A stretch of DNA of 64,000 bases from Colius striatus (Eukaryota > Chordata > Aves > Coliiformes > Coliidae). This document shows positions 38,840 to 62,800 of this stretch, piece after piece. The translations under genes were made by a program, and so were the position numbers. The notes under the pieces were generated by a model. It was not told the origin of the DNA. It searched no databases and worked only from the letters and a program-made list of their open reading frames with translations. The DNA lies in assembly GCF_028858725.1 (NCBI RefSeq), contig NC_084773.1, positions 20,654,850 to 20,718,849 on the forward strand, in the 5' to 3' direction. Numbering within the stretch: the first letter of the stretch is position 1; each line of letters starts with the position of its first letter.

Positions 38840-40935
38840 GTAAAGGGAAGGGCTGCGGCCGCCTCGGGAGCCGGGCTGGGCCGTGAGGAGGAGAGCAGGC
38901 AAATGGAGCACGCAGAACAGGGAGGCTCTTTGCCGGTGCCATCCCCTGAGCCCACCTGTCCCCTCAGCTCTGTCCCCTCAGCCCTCTGTCTCCCCAGCCC
39001 TCTGTCCCCTCAGCCCTCTGTCCCCTCAGTCCTGTCCCCTCAGCCCTCTGCCCCCTCAGCCCTCAGAGAGTCGTTGTAAAACAGAATGAAGAAGCATCTA
39101 ATAGGCTCGGGTTGGAGAAGAGGGGGGGGAAGCCGTAATCTAAATCGTGATCTTCCTGAATTGCTCGGTGTGCTGGTATTTAAAGGAAACAGGAAAGCTA
39201 TAAAGCATAGTTTCGAGTAAAGCCGAATGACCGAGGAAGCTGATGTTTAGGAAAAACGAAACTTCCCACTGCAGCGGCATGTTTCACAACACCCAGAGCC
39301 GATCAGACAGAAGCTGCTAGCAGTGAAAGGCAGCATTCAGTAATGGCACGCGCTCCAGGCTTCTAAATAAAGCTTTGCAAGTCGAATGCTGAGAAAAAAG
39401 TAAAACCGTTGATGGAGCTGTCGCGATGCTTTGATTTTTAAATTCACCAGTCTTAAACAGCTTGTATTTTATAATCATTCACCTGCTGGGGGCATCAGTG
39501 TAACTCTGAGAACCCGCTTCTCAGCTCTGGTTGCTTGAATTCAACGAGTATTCTCACAGACAGAATTTAGGGTGAAGCAAAAGCCATCTCACATTTTCAT
39601 AGCTATGTAGAGGTGTGCTAGTCCAACACCCTCATCACTTTCCAACAGAATGATCAGGAGCAACCTTCTGAAGAGATGAATTTCAACTATCTCCAATTTT
39701 GAACAAAAATGGGCATTTGAAATTCCACAACTTTCAAATAACTACACAATAACCTTCTAAGTAGCTCACAAAGTGTTTTGAAGTGGGAGCAATTAAAGAT
39801 ACTTTGCTCTTTTTATAGTTAAAGTTGTATCTAGTAACCAAGGTCACATTAGCTGCATGTTTTTCCTGCCAATACCTTTTTTCTGGCTAGTAGACTGTTT
39901 TGAGAAACTCAGTCACTAAGAGGCTATCAGTTCTTTTTTTGATCTATATGGAATATCTCATTTGCATCCTTTATAATGTTTTCTAAAAGTCACATCTAGT
40001 AGTGAGAAGTTTACAGGAAAATAAAGTGTTCATGCAGTTCATCAGCTGTTGCCAAAAACAGCCCTCTTGAAAATCTGATAGCCTCTGTGGAAAGAAGCAT
40101 TGAACGTGGCAAGGATTTGACTCTTGTTCTCTTGCAGTATAGCCCAGACAGCGTGGCTGGAGCAGACGGAGACGTTGACCCCACTGAAATCACCTTCCCA
40201 GGGTGTGCTTGTCTCGCCAGCTCCTGCGTGGCTCCCGTGTGCTCCTGTCTTCGCCGGGGGGGAAGTTACAGCAGTTTGTGCCTCAGGCCTGCAGAGGAAG
40301 AGGAAGGGTATGCCCAGCCTGTTTTTGAATGCAATGCCATGTGCCAGTGTGGTGAATCCTGTCAAAACAGGGTTGTTCAGAGGGGTCTGCAATTCAGACT
40401 CGAGGTATTCAAGACTGAGAAGAAAGGATGGGGTGTCCGCACTCTGCAATTCATAGCTAAAGGAAGATTTGTTTGTGAATATGCTGGTGAAGTTTTAGGC
40501 TTCAATGAGGCACGCAGGAGGATTCAGGCCCAGACCTCGAAGGATTCAAACTACATTATAGCGGTGAGGGAGCACCTCCACAGCGGCCGGGTGATGGAGA
40601 CGTTTGTTGACCCCACACACATTGGTAACGTCGGCAGGTTCCTGAATCATTCCTGTGAACCAAATTTAGTCATGGTGCCAGTCCGAGTTGACTCAATGGT
40701 GCCTAAACTGGCACTTTTTGCAGCCACCGATATCTCTGCTGGAGAGGAACTTTCATATGATTATTCTGGGAGATTCCGTAATTTTCCAACACCTAAGAGA
40801 GAACAGAAACCTTCAGAGGACGAGAACAGATGGAGAAAACCTTGCTACTGCGGCGCCCCCACATGTGCTTCCTTCTTACCTTGGGACAGCTCCCTCTTTT
40901 CCACACCAGGTGCTTGTTCAGGCAGCTCTCCGTAG
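38762..40935 (+). CDS. SETMAR: SETMAR, SET-domain histone-lysine methyltransferase, two coding exons, no transposase
   Basis: This is a nuclear SUV39-family lysine methyltransferase. The human protein has been linked to H3K4/H3K36 methylation and DNA repair. The spliced product is 291 residues (26 from exon 1, 265 from exon 2). A cysteine-rich pre-SET zinc cluster spans about 49-101 (C49, C51, C56, C61, C63, C91, C95, C97, C101, with an extra C74). The SET domain spans about 110-236, with GWG at 123-125, YAGEV at 141-145, the cofactor/knot motif NHSC at 196-199 and EELSYDY at 229-235. The post-SET CxCxxxxC is at 262-269, and with C199 it completes the last zinc site. Residue order and spacing match the SET half of human SETMAR. 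The human gene continues into a fused Hsmar1 transposase; here translation stops 22 residues after the post-SET. The start is the ATG in GCCATGG context inside the CpG island. Confidence 0.97.
38956..39063 (+). repeat. minisatellite, about 15-bp unit, about 7-8 copies
   Basis: Imperfect tandem copies of a unit like ctgtcccctcagccct (13-17 bases) occupy just over 100 bases of SETMAR intron 1. Variants include 'ctgtctccccagccct', 'ctgccccctcagccct' and shorter 'ctgtcccctcagt' copies. The array is pyrimidine-rich on the + strand and every unit ends in a CAG, so it resembles a string of 3' splice sites about 120 bases after the donor. Copy number is likely polymorphic. Confidence 0.88.
39612..39740 (-). 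mobile_element. probable ancient CR1 relic
   Basis: Read on the + strand, 'gctagtccaacaccctc', 'caggagcaaccttctgaaga', 'tttcaactatctccaa' and 'aattccacaactttc' occur in the order of the reverse complement of the CR1 3' region (tctagtccaaccc, gagcaggttgctcag, ttgaatatctccaa, gactccacaacctc). Divergence is high, so the identification is tentative. It lies wholly inside SETMAR intron 1. Confidence 0.5.
40138..40935 (+). CDS. SETMAR: SETMAR coding exon 2 (pre-SET, SET, post-SET)
   Basis: A 798-base terminal coding exon holding the entire catalytic region. It begins with TAT after the acceptor 'ttgttctcttgcag' and ends at a TAG at 40,933-40,935. The catalytic region being contained in a single exon matches the mammalian gene, where the mariner copy was later captured downstream. 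Codon use is unremarkable and no frameshift or internal stop is present. Confidence 0.97.
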   Translation, partial: YSPDSVAGADGDVDPTEITFPGCACLASSCVAPVCSCLRRGGSYSSLCLRPAEEEEGYAQPVFECNAMCQCGESCQNRVVQRGLQFRLEVFKTEKKGWGVRTLQFIAKGRFVCEYAGEVLGFNEARRRIQAQTSKDSNYIIAVREHLHSGRVMETFVDPTHIGNVGRFLNHSCEPNLVMVPVRVDSMVPKLALFAATDISAGEELSYDYSGRFRNFPTPKREQKPSEDENRWRKPCYCGAPTCASFLPWDSSLFSTPGACSGSSP

Positions 40936-41342
40936 CTTTCCCGTCCCTAAGCACACCTACAAACCAGCATTTTCCTTGGTGGTTAAATGGCAGTTAGGTA
41001 AAACCCCGCTTGTGTGTCCCACCAAGGAAGTGTGTGTGGCTTTGAGTAACAGCTAGAATACCTTCATGCGATATCCTTGGGACATCTGGAGGTGGATGGC
41101 ATGAAGGAGCACTGGAACTTCGAGATGTTCCCAAATCAGCTGGGGATCCAGGCTTGGTGCTTTCTCATTGCTTCATTCTGACAGCTTGCTGTATGTTAAA
41201 GCACCTCTTTCATAAAAACTGTAGCACTGGTACACAGAAAGGATACGTGATAACAATGAGAAGCGTCACTGGCGGTTACACAGGAGGATGAGAGCAAGGA
41301 ATGCTGGTGTTTGCAAGAAGGGCATTGGGTTGCTTAAATCCT

Positions 41343-41348
41343 ATTAAA
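41343..41348 (+). terminator. candidate poly(A) signal for SETMAR (ATTAAA)
   Basis: This is the common variant hexamer, 408 bases after the SETMAR stop, followed by a T-rich run and a 'ttgtttgt' element about 30-40 bases later. It would give a compact 3' UTR of about 0.4 kb. Confidence 0.45.
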
Positions 41349-42152
41349 GTACTTTTTAAAAACAATTACTTGGTATAAATTGTTTGTTTCACAAAACATG
41401 ACTGATTACTGCTGATGTAACAAAAATGCCCAGAAAGATGGGCTTGAACGCTTTGTCTCCCCCTGCATTCCCACCTCCAGGCACATCTAGCTGCGTGCCA
41501 AAAGCCTGCTGTGAGGGGCTGGGTTCCATCACCATTGAGCTGCTGTGTGAGCAGCACAGTACTGCAGGCTGGGACCTACCATCATCCCACCTTTGTACAC
41601 CACAGCTGCCTCACAAGCTCTCTGCAGTAACTGTGTTAGGTTCCAGCACTACTGGAACACTACTGCTACATGCTCAGGAAGTGAATTCAGACTCTGCACT
41701 CTCCAGCAGCATGTTGCTGCTATTCTGAAACAGATTGCAGGAGGAAACAGTACACCTGAGCAGCACATTTGTCTTTGTGCATTGCTGAAGGGCTGGCAGA
41801 TGCGTGAGCATTCCCTTCAGCTGCTAAATGATGCATTGTCACTATTCCCACCAAGGCAGGCAGTATGAAGCAAGGCCTGTCCTCTCTCACTGTTCCTCTA
41901 CAGCTCCAGCCCTGCTATGCTGCTGCACTGAGCATCTCCCCACAGCAGGGACAGGCCAGAGCACACAGCTGGGCAGCATTCTGCAACTGCATGTCACACC
42001 CCTTCCTTGCTACACAGATCAAGTTAAGGAAGCCTCAAACAGGTTTGTTTTGAATTTCCCCAGCTCTGCTGTACAAGACAGATAAACTTTCACGGAGCTG
42101 AAGGAGGAGCTGTTCTGCAGGCCATGGGTAATGCTTTCAGAGGTTTTTTTAA

Positions 42153-42158
42153 AATAAA
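42153..42158 (+). terminator. candidate distal poly(A) signal for SETMAR (AATAAA)
   Basis: This is the first canonical AATAAA on the + strand after the SETMAR stop that I noticed, about 1.2 kb downstream. A T-rich stretch precedes it. It may define a longer 3' UTR isoform. Confidence 0.45.
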
Positions 42159-43669
42159 GAGGCAACTTTGATTTGGATCTGAAAGCTTAACCCAACACTG
42201 ACAAGCTGCTATTATTCTGCTAACCAAAATCTCACTCTGCTTACCTTGACTTTCTTGCTAAGCCTCAGTGTTAGTTTTTCCTCATTTCATATATATATCT
42301 TCATGTTTTGGTTATGAAGAACACTGTTAAGAGTTACATATGGCTGTGGGTCCAGTTTAACATAAAGATGTCCACCTGATTTTTCCTTGGGGTTCATCAT
42401 TAAGTGTCACTTCTGTCATTACAGAAAACTTACAAAGGATTTCAGATGCTTGGCAAAAGATGTTTACGAGCTGAGTGGCCACTCACTTTATTCCTTGCCT
42501 GATGAAGGGTGCCTGCTCATCCAGAAGAGAGGCTGTCCAGCTCCCATCCCTCAGGGTGCATGCAGTGCAGGACCAGCCTACAGCTTGGGTTGCAAGGTCT
42601 CTTTGCCTGTTGAGAGGCTTCCCTGGGTGCACTGCACCAGCCTCCTTGAGCCCGCGGGGCTGGACGTGGATGATCCAATCTACTTCCTCCTGCCCTCCTG
42701 GAATAAGTTTCCAGAGTAGTTTTACACCACCTGCATTCCTCATTGTCAAGATGCAGGCAGAGTTTGTTAGCTTCCTGTTATGAATATGTACTTGGCATGA
42801 TCCTGAGTAGTTAAGGAAGCACAGATAAAACAACCCCACAGCCCAAAACACACAATCCCAAACCACATTAGCAGTATCTAGTCCTTGCATCACCAGCTGT
42901 GAGCCACAGAACACAGCAGTCTCCTGTCTCTGCCATCCTGCCCGCTGAGTCCCAGCCAGCTGACCCTGTTTCTGGTGAGTGAACTGGCTATCAGTTACCT
43001 GGGCAGAACAAACTTCCACAGCACGGAATGAGAGCGCCTGGTGCAGCTGAAGACGGGCAGCCACGTTAACAGCCTTGCAATGACAGGAAATAATGGGTTG
43101 TGCCTGAGTTCTAAACCATCCACAGCCCCTCTCCATTGAGTGTGTGTGTTTGGGGTGCAGAGCAAAGTCCTTCCAAAAGCAGAAAAATCCCCTTACAAAA
43201 TCCCTCTCAAGTGAGACCTTTTTTAAAAACAACAGAGCAGTTCCCAGGTTTCCCTTATTAGGCTGCAGGGCTTACAGCTGCCTCTGCCATCTTTTCACTC
43301 CAATGATCTTCCATTCAAGGGACATCAGTTGTTAGCTTCAGTTCCTAATGATGCCAGTTTTGCAACTTGCAGGTCCCTCAAATACAGCTACCCCATGTCC
43401 AAAAAGCTCAAAGGAAATTGCCAGTGTCTTTCCATCAGTAAAAACCCTCAGCATAAATAAATTCTGGCCCTCTTATTCCAATATGCACAATATTTCTAGT
43501 CATCACCTCCCTGAGGATTATCATCCCCCAGTTGCAGAAGGCACACAAGGATCTCACCAGAAAAAGCACATTTCTGGATCTGATTTTCACTTCAACAGGA
43601 AGGTTGTAGAAAGGCTGCCCAGGCAGAGGCCTGTCTGTCACCCCAGTCCTCACTCCTAACCCCTTCCAC
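42159..43669. other. spacer between convergent SETMAR and SUMF1
   Basis: The interval between the facing poly(A) signals. It contains the longest - strand frame of this part of the window (249 codons, 42,483-43,232), rich in Trp, Cys, His and Gln with no recognisable domain. A 110-codon + frame (42,387-42,719) overlaps it. I do not recognise either and treat both as probably noncoding. Confidence 0.5.
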
Positions 43670-43675
43670 TTTATT
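43670..43675 (-). terminator. candidate poly(A) signal for SUMF1 (AATAAA)
   Basis: AATAAA on the - strand, 394-399 bases beyond the SUMF1 stop codon. Further signals lie just before it in the direction of transcription: AATAAA at 43,708-43,713 and ATTAAA at 43,756-43,761. Together the cluster supports a short SUMF1 3' UTR of roughly 0.3-0.4 kb. Confidence 0.55.
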
Positions 43676-44068
43676 TTAAAGTTGTTTAGAAGTTTATCAA
43701 GTCCATGTTTATTGGATTTGAGTGTAGAAACTCAAATGATACATAAATTAAACTATTTAATAAAGACCTTTTCTAAAGGACCTATTAATTAACCTGGTAA
43801 AACAGAAGTGGAGTGTTTCTGCTCAGGTTTACAGAATACTCTCACTAAACCCAACAGAATTCACCAAGAAAACATTTGGTCAGGACAAGAGTCCAGGGCA
43901 GCTCCCCAAAGATAAACAGATGAAGGTTCTTCGCACAGAGTTGAGCGCTGTTAAGATTTTTTTCCCCTCAGCACGAAGTTCAAGCACAGGATTTTTCTGC
44001 CCTGTGTGAGCAGCAAGCGACACTCCACACAGCTGTTTGTCCTCGGGTGGCGGTGCCACAGCCCCCAG

Positions 44069-56864
<12,796 letters not shown>

Positions 56865-59800
56865 CTGAAAAGGGAAAAAAATGGCCCAGGAAAACTTCAA
56901 TTACCAGCTAAAGATTATTGTGAAAAACCACCATGTGGCAACAGGCTAAAAAGCTTTCAGCCACAGCTCATGCTCTGCCTGCAGCCATCTGGCCTACTGC
57001 ATTCCAAACCATGTCTGATGAACCAAGGTGACCATTTGACCCACGTTACAATACTGCTGCCCAGGACACAGCCCAAAGAAAATACCACACAAACACATGC
57101 GAGAGGGAGGCCAAATCCTGAGCAGGCCTTTATGAAGAACTGTCCTCTGTCTGTCTCTCCTTCCCTTCTGCACCACCTGCAGGTCTGATAAAAGGCACAG
57201 TTCGTTCTCTTTGAAAGCACAGCCTTCAGCACACTACCTGTGGTGGACCAGACTCTTCTCAGAAATTCTCAGTTCTGACCTCTGAAAACATGTGCCAAGA
57301 ACAGATACAGTGGTTGGAAGAGGTCATCTGGAACATCACAGTTTTACTCTGTTCTTTTACAGCAGTATGCCCATGGTACAGCTTAACCAGATAACCTCTG
57401 GGCTGACTTTGGTCTGACACCTTCTGCAGAGGTGATTAAAAAAAAGAGACAGTTTTGGCTTTAAGAGAATTTATGGGAATTTTCATCCCAATTACTTTCT
57501 TTCTAGCCTCAGTGTTTTGGAAGAACTAAACCAAAATCCTGATGATGCCCCTTAACTAGGGTTAAAACCCATATCTCGACACATTTGCTTTCCAGGTAAT
57601 TAACTCAGTAAGCTGATTTTGAATTACTTGCTATCAGCTTCCAGAAGGTGGAGACAGAAGAGCCACACAAGTCAAGTGAAGCTTTTTTTCTTTCCATTCT
57701 TGCAGTTGGTTTGCTGAGCAGTATCAAGCAGATGAAATGTAACAATGCAGACATCAAGTGCTTCTCTCTAACCTAAAGTCTCACATTTGGTTCTGCAATG
57801 CCAAGGAATTATTCCTGGGATACATTCACCAAGGATTTCTTCTACTAAGCTCACTTCAAAGCTGAGAAGGTCAGTGCACAGCATGTTTAACTATACTGAA
57901 GATAGGCCAGAAATCTCAAGTTAGAATTTCACAGCTCTCAGGAAAGTAAGAGAGCAGCAGTACCATTTGCTGCAGCTCTCCCTGAATCTGAAAACGCCCG
58001 AGTAGGATCTCATCCTGATGGTTTCTAAGCACAACACGGTTGTATAAATTAAACTGCTGGGTTTTGAATTTAAACAACAAAAAATCTCTGCAGGAGACTG
58101 CAAAGACTTCCACTTTGGAAGACTTTAATGTTGGAAAACATTTTTGTTCAGCAAAAGAAAAAGCAGATGCTTTCAATCAGAATGGTTTATTTTAAACCAA
58201 GAAAAATAGAGTCTCTCCGCATGAGAGCACTATGTGTGCACGGCTTGTGTTTCTGGCTCTGCTGGAGCCAACACCAAATGGCTGCCAGCCTTTGCAGAAC
58301 ACCCAGATCTTTAGAGAAGTTACACATATAGTACTAGGACAGCGATAACAGGGAGAGACTACGTAATGCTTGCAATAATTAACTGGAAACTTATCTAAGT
58401 CAGCCACTGGCACCAGTGAGCACGCACCACGAGGCTCCTGCCCAAAGACAAAGTCATCTACCTGAAATATATGGTCCTTTCAAAAAACTTCAAGTCTTTA
58501 AAGCTTTTAATTGCTCTAAATCTAATTAGTAGAAGAGCTAATTAGGCAGATATTACAACATCACAGTTAATACAGCAAAGCCCTCCCTTGCCACTAATGA
58601 GCTTAGCCACATTCATAATGCTTCGTGTTCTCATGCTTTGCTCTGAAACACGCGTTCTGCAGGCTGGCAACAGATCCCTTTGGTAAAAATAGCTGCATCT
58701 GCTGATGAATAGATCTCAAAGAGATACTGAATTAAAGGACAGTATCTCCTTCATTTGGAAGAAGTCTTTACAGCATAGCCTGCCACTCATAACAGAAATG
58801 GGAGATCACAGTTGCCCTGCAAACGTTCCACAACTGCCTCCACGTACAAGGAAAGGCATTGGTAGGAGCAGAGCACATTGCAGAAGCAGAGAAGCTAAAT
58901 GCTTGTTTTGGTCTGATCCTGATGAAGATGTGGATTATCTAGCTCTCTGCTCCAGGGTTAAAGTAGAAGAACTCAGTGCTCTGCTTATCCTGGACCTGTA
59001 GCACTCCGAAGAAAAGAGAACATGACATGGTAATAATGGGAAGATAGACTAACAGTTCATTCCAGCCTACAACTTTTCCACTCAGATGAAGTCATTTGCA
59101 GAACTGAAGCCTCTACTCCCACTAGCAGCTCGCATCAAATTCAAAGTTTAAGTATTCAATTTTCTTTTCAAAGTAGGCTGGGATAGCCTAACTTTAATTG
59201 CTCCATTAACTTCAGCTTTTGAGATTTTTATACTCCTTTATATCAAAAAAATCCTTCAGAAAGAACAGAGAAAAAATAAAAGGGGGAAACATCAGGAAAG
59301 TCAGTTTCATTGCGAGCAATGCACCATCACTGGTACTGCAAAAGCAGCATGGAGATGCCCTTAGAAACACACCACCCAAAAACCCCAGCCAATAGCTATG
59401 CAAACATTTGTATTAGTCTTGCCCCTAACGTGGCACTGGCCACGTTACAACAGAAAACAAAGCAAAACACCCCCCTGTAGCTCCAATGTTAACATTCAAA
59501 TCACATTTATGTGTAACAAATAGTACCAAAAATAAACTCAACTGAGTAGCTAATCTTGGCTCTAATTCCATTTCTAACATGCAGCAAGTCACTTGAAACA
59601 GCAAAGCTGTAGATCTTAACCTTAGGCCAGGCCATGAGATGAGAAACTCCCGCTGTTGTCCAGACATGGACTAACCACTAACCATCTTTTCTTGATGTGC
59701 TACAGCATTATACTACTATTTTAATACAATAAGGCCAACATACACCATGTACACTTCAGTTTCATAAGCTGACTTAATAGGTTACCACTTGTATGAATCA

Positions 59801-62800
59801 GATTGTGTTGAGCACTGCACATCTTTCATTTGCAAAAGCATCTTCTTGGCTGTGAAAGCAACGTGTGCGTTGGCCGGAACCAGGGAAGTTATGAAGCATT
59901 ACCTCTGGGAAATCCAGCCAGCAGCTGTACACCCTCACTGCTAGCACTGGGAGGATGTGTGCAAAAGTTAGTCATTCAGTAAAGAATATCATTTTTGGAA
60001 GAGGTTTCATCTATAGAAGGCAGATACACATAAATGTCTGTTGTTTTTTTCTTCTCTAAGCTGTATCCTAAACCCCAAACAGCTGATTAACGAGTTACAG
60101 GAAATAGAACACTTTTAGGAGGGCAGCGAGTTTAAGAAATAAAACTAATTACTGTGCAACAGATGAGCCACTGTCATTTCCCCCTCAGAAGCCACAAACA
60201 AATCACTTTAGGTGGGCTCCTGGTCACAAGTAACTTCACATTTGTTTTTCTAAGCAGTATTAATGTACCTTCCCAACAACCCTCAAAATCAGCTTTCCTT
60301 GCTAAGATTCATGGCAGAGTTCTCTCTCCCTCTCCAGCACGTATCACAAGAGCAGCGCTGAGCTGCACCAACACCTGCCTGCAGAAGTGAGCCACAGGCA
60401 TGGAGAGATTCATGGAGCATGGGGATGGTGATTCAGCAGTCCCAGACATCTGCAAGCAGCAGCCATTCAGAGCAGGTGCCTCAGCACAGCACAGCCCAGC
60501 TCTCAGCTGATGCTCACACGGCATTTTGGATCACCCTTGTCACTGCCTTCACCAAGGCCTGCTCTGGGTCAGAGGGAAATTGTTGGAGAGCAGAGACACA
60601 GCTTAGCCCCTCTCTGATTCAGCTTTGTAGTCAGTCAGAACACACATCACACCAGGACAGACAGTTTGAAGCAAGCCAGAGCCATGTCGTGGTCCCACTG
60701 GATTCCAAAGCCCTTCTCCAGAGGCGAGGTGTGTCCCTGTGGCAGCGCAGGCTCCCTGCTCGCCCTCACCCACCTGCAGCTCTGCTGCTCCTCCCGATCG
60801 CACACGGGAAGCAGCACAAACCTGACCTATTTCTCTGCAGCACATCATCTCTATAGCAACAGGCTTGTGTTTAAGTTGAAACAGCTGTAACCGAGTCAGG
60901 GAGACAGGGCAATGTAAATAGTGTGGAAGTGAATACTGCCTGGGGGCTCAAGACAAAGAATATATCTCTCCTAGCCAGTTATCAAGGTTGTCATTGTAGC
61001 TGCAGAAGGAGACATAACCTGCATGTGCAGCTATAATTCATATTTGTACTTCAAGAGACTCTGAAGAGAAGAGCAAACCTTCTATAATTATGTACATGAA
61101 CTGAACTGAAACAGAGTTGTCAAGTTCTCCACCAAATCAGTAATTAAACACACTGAAACAGCCTAGAAGTAGACAATGGAATATGTTTTTTCCAGGAGAC
61201 AACTAATACTTGATGCTGGCAGCTTCTGCAACGCTACTGCAAGTCCCATGCTATTTATTATATCAATTAAAAGTCTCAGCTCCTCAAAAGCTCTCATTAC
61301 AGAAGAATCTGCCTTCCTTCTTGTTTTCTAAGGTTTCTAGCCTCTTTCATTAGTTAAGACATTAAAGCAGTAAAGGTTTTTGTTTCACATTGAATATTTG
61401 ATGCTGTTTGCCTTGAGTTAAATCCCGGTATTTTAAAGTAGTTTGAAATTGCAGTGCTGAAAAAGGAAAGGCAGCAGCTTTACAGAATAAGAAAGAATAT
61501 ATTTTCAGTCACCAGTTAAGAGAAAATTTTAGGCTTAACTGGAAAGTGGCACTTTTATGAAGAGATCTTTTCCTTTGCATAAGGGAAGGTGACTGAATCT
61601 CACTCTAACAGTGTAATATTTCACAGCTGGGTCAATCTTCCAGGAAAAATACCAAGAAAGACTTGATGCTAAAATCCAGTCAGATGCTTAAAGTGAAAGT
61701 TCTAGAATGCAAAGAGGCTTCTTTTGAGGAACTGATACTCCTGGTGAGTTCCATCTCTGGATGTCTATTTTTCAGCCAACATCTAAATCTGGACTCAAGC
61801 CAGTATATTTTTTTACTGACCATGTGAGTATGAGCTTTAGGAAAACGAGGCATGCATGGATGTATCTACAGCCTGCAGCACCACAAAGGCCCTGCTTCAA
61901 AGTCACAGCTTATAATGATAAATACGGACTAATATCACTTGTAACTCCCAGCGAGAGATGCTTCCTACATCATGTTCTTTATCCCAACAGTGGGAGTACA
62001 GCATCAGAAGACAGAGATAAACAGTCCAATAGCTAAATCATCCCAACTCCTTAGAGGGGATATCTGAAGCACTGGGGTCTACAAGAAATAGTCTCGCTCA
62101 TCTGTTCCTTGCATTTCGGTTTCCTCTCTCAAACACCCCTGAAAAAGCAAGAAGCCAAGGGTGGCAGAGATGAAATTTACCTTTAAATCAGCACTAAGTG
62201 TATTCCTCAGCTCTTGCTCTTGCATTCTATGTATGCTGACACTTTAGCAGTATCACAAAAAATATACAATAACCTCCCTGCTCCCCCCAAGTCACAGATA
62301 AGCCAGTTACTCTTGCAAGCCCTCAGAAGGTACACTCTCCATAGTAACTGCTGCAAACACTAGCATGGCTATCCTACCTGCAAAAACTGCTCCTTTTATC
62401 ACTCATCTGAAATGCATAATGTTCTCATTTTTTTTAGAACAGGACAGGAGTTACAGGCTCCAGGTATTGCTATGAACAGGTAAACTGCACAGCTCAGGAC
62501 CACTACAGAGGTTTCCACACAAACAGGGATGAAAGTAGCATCCAATAGTCCCAGATCAGCCAGAACTCCTTAGCAGTATTTGCTCAAGTTTGACACTGAG
62601 CTAACTCCATTGCATTCTCAGAACAAAATGTCAATGCCTCCTAAAGCCCAAATGTACAGATTTGTATGCTTTTGGTCTCTTCATTGCAGAATGTATCTGG
62701 CCTAGAAGCAAAAATTAATTTGCTGTCTTCCACCAGCCAAGAATAAAACCATTCCCACTACTCTACAGTGAGCACATCTGACTTGTGCTCTACTCCAGTC

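Larger units (their letters stand above)
38395..38900. promoter_or_regulatory. CpG island covering SETMAR promoter and exon 1
   Basis: GC content and CpG density rise abruptly at about 38,400 and fall again after about 38,900, with CpGs in nearly every ten bases between 38,450 and 38,780. Both flanks are AT-rich. The island spans the likely transcription start, exon 1 and the start of intron 1 of SETMAR, typical of a TATA-less housekeeping promoter. Confidence 0.92.
38840..40137 (+). other. SETMAR: SETMAR intron 1
   Basis: A 1,298-base phase-0 intron with donor gtaaag and acceptor 'gttctcttgcag'. It contains the tail of the CpG island, a C/T-rich minisatellite, and a probable old CR1 relic. 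An in-frame open stretch runs into exon 2 from 40,087, but it begins with GTG and not ATG. It is not a likely alternative first exon. Confidence 0.9.
40936..42160 (+). other. SETMAR: SETMAR 3' UTR and downstream
   Basis: No mariner-like transposase frame, inverted terminal repeat or TA-flanked element is visible downstream of the stop codon. The sequence is noncoding, with short overlapping frames only. The extent of the UTR depends on which poly(A) signal is used. Confidence 0.6.

Noticed and set aside
40087-40137. An in-frame extension upstream of SETMAR exon 2 that could be an alternative start
   Set aside because: It begins with GTG, lies before a strong acceptor at 40,137, and its residues have no match to SETMAR. 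The CpG-island exon 1 ending in PFQ matches the known gene structure.
40936-43669. A mariner transposase downstream of SETMAR, as in human
   Set aside because: No frame with transposase-like text, no terminal inverted repeats and no TA-flanked element were seen.
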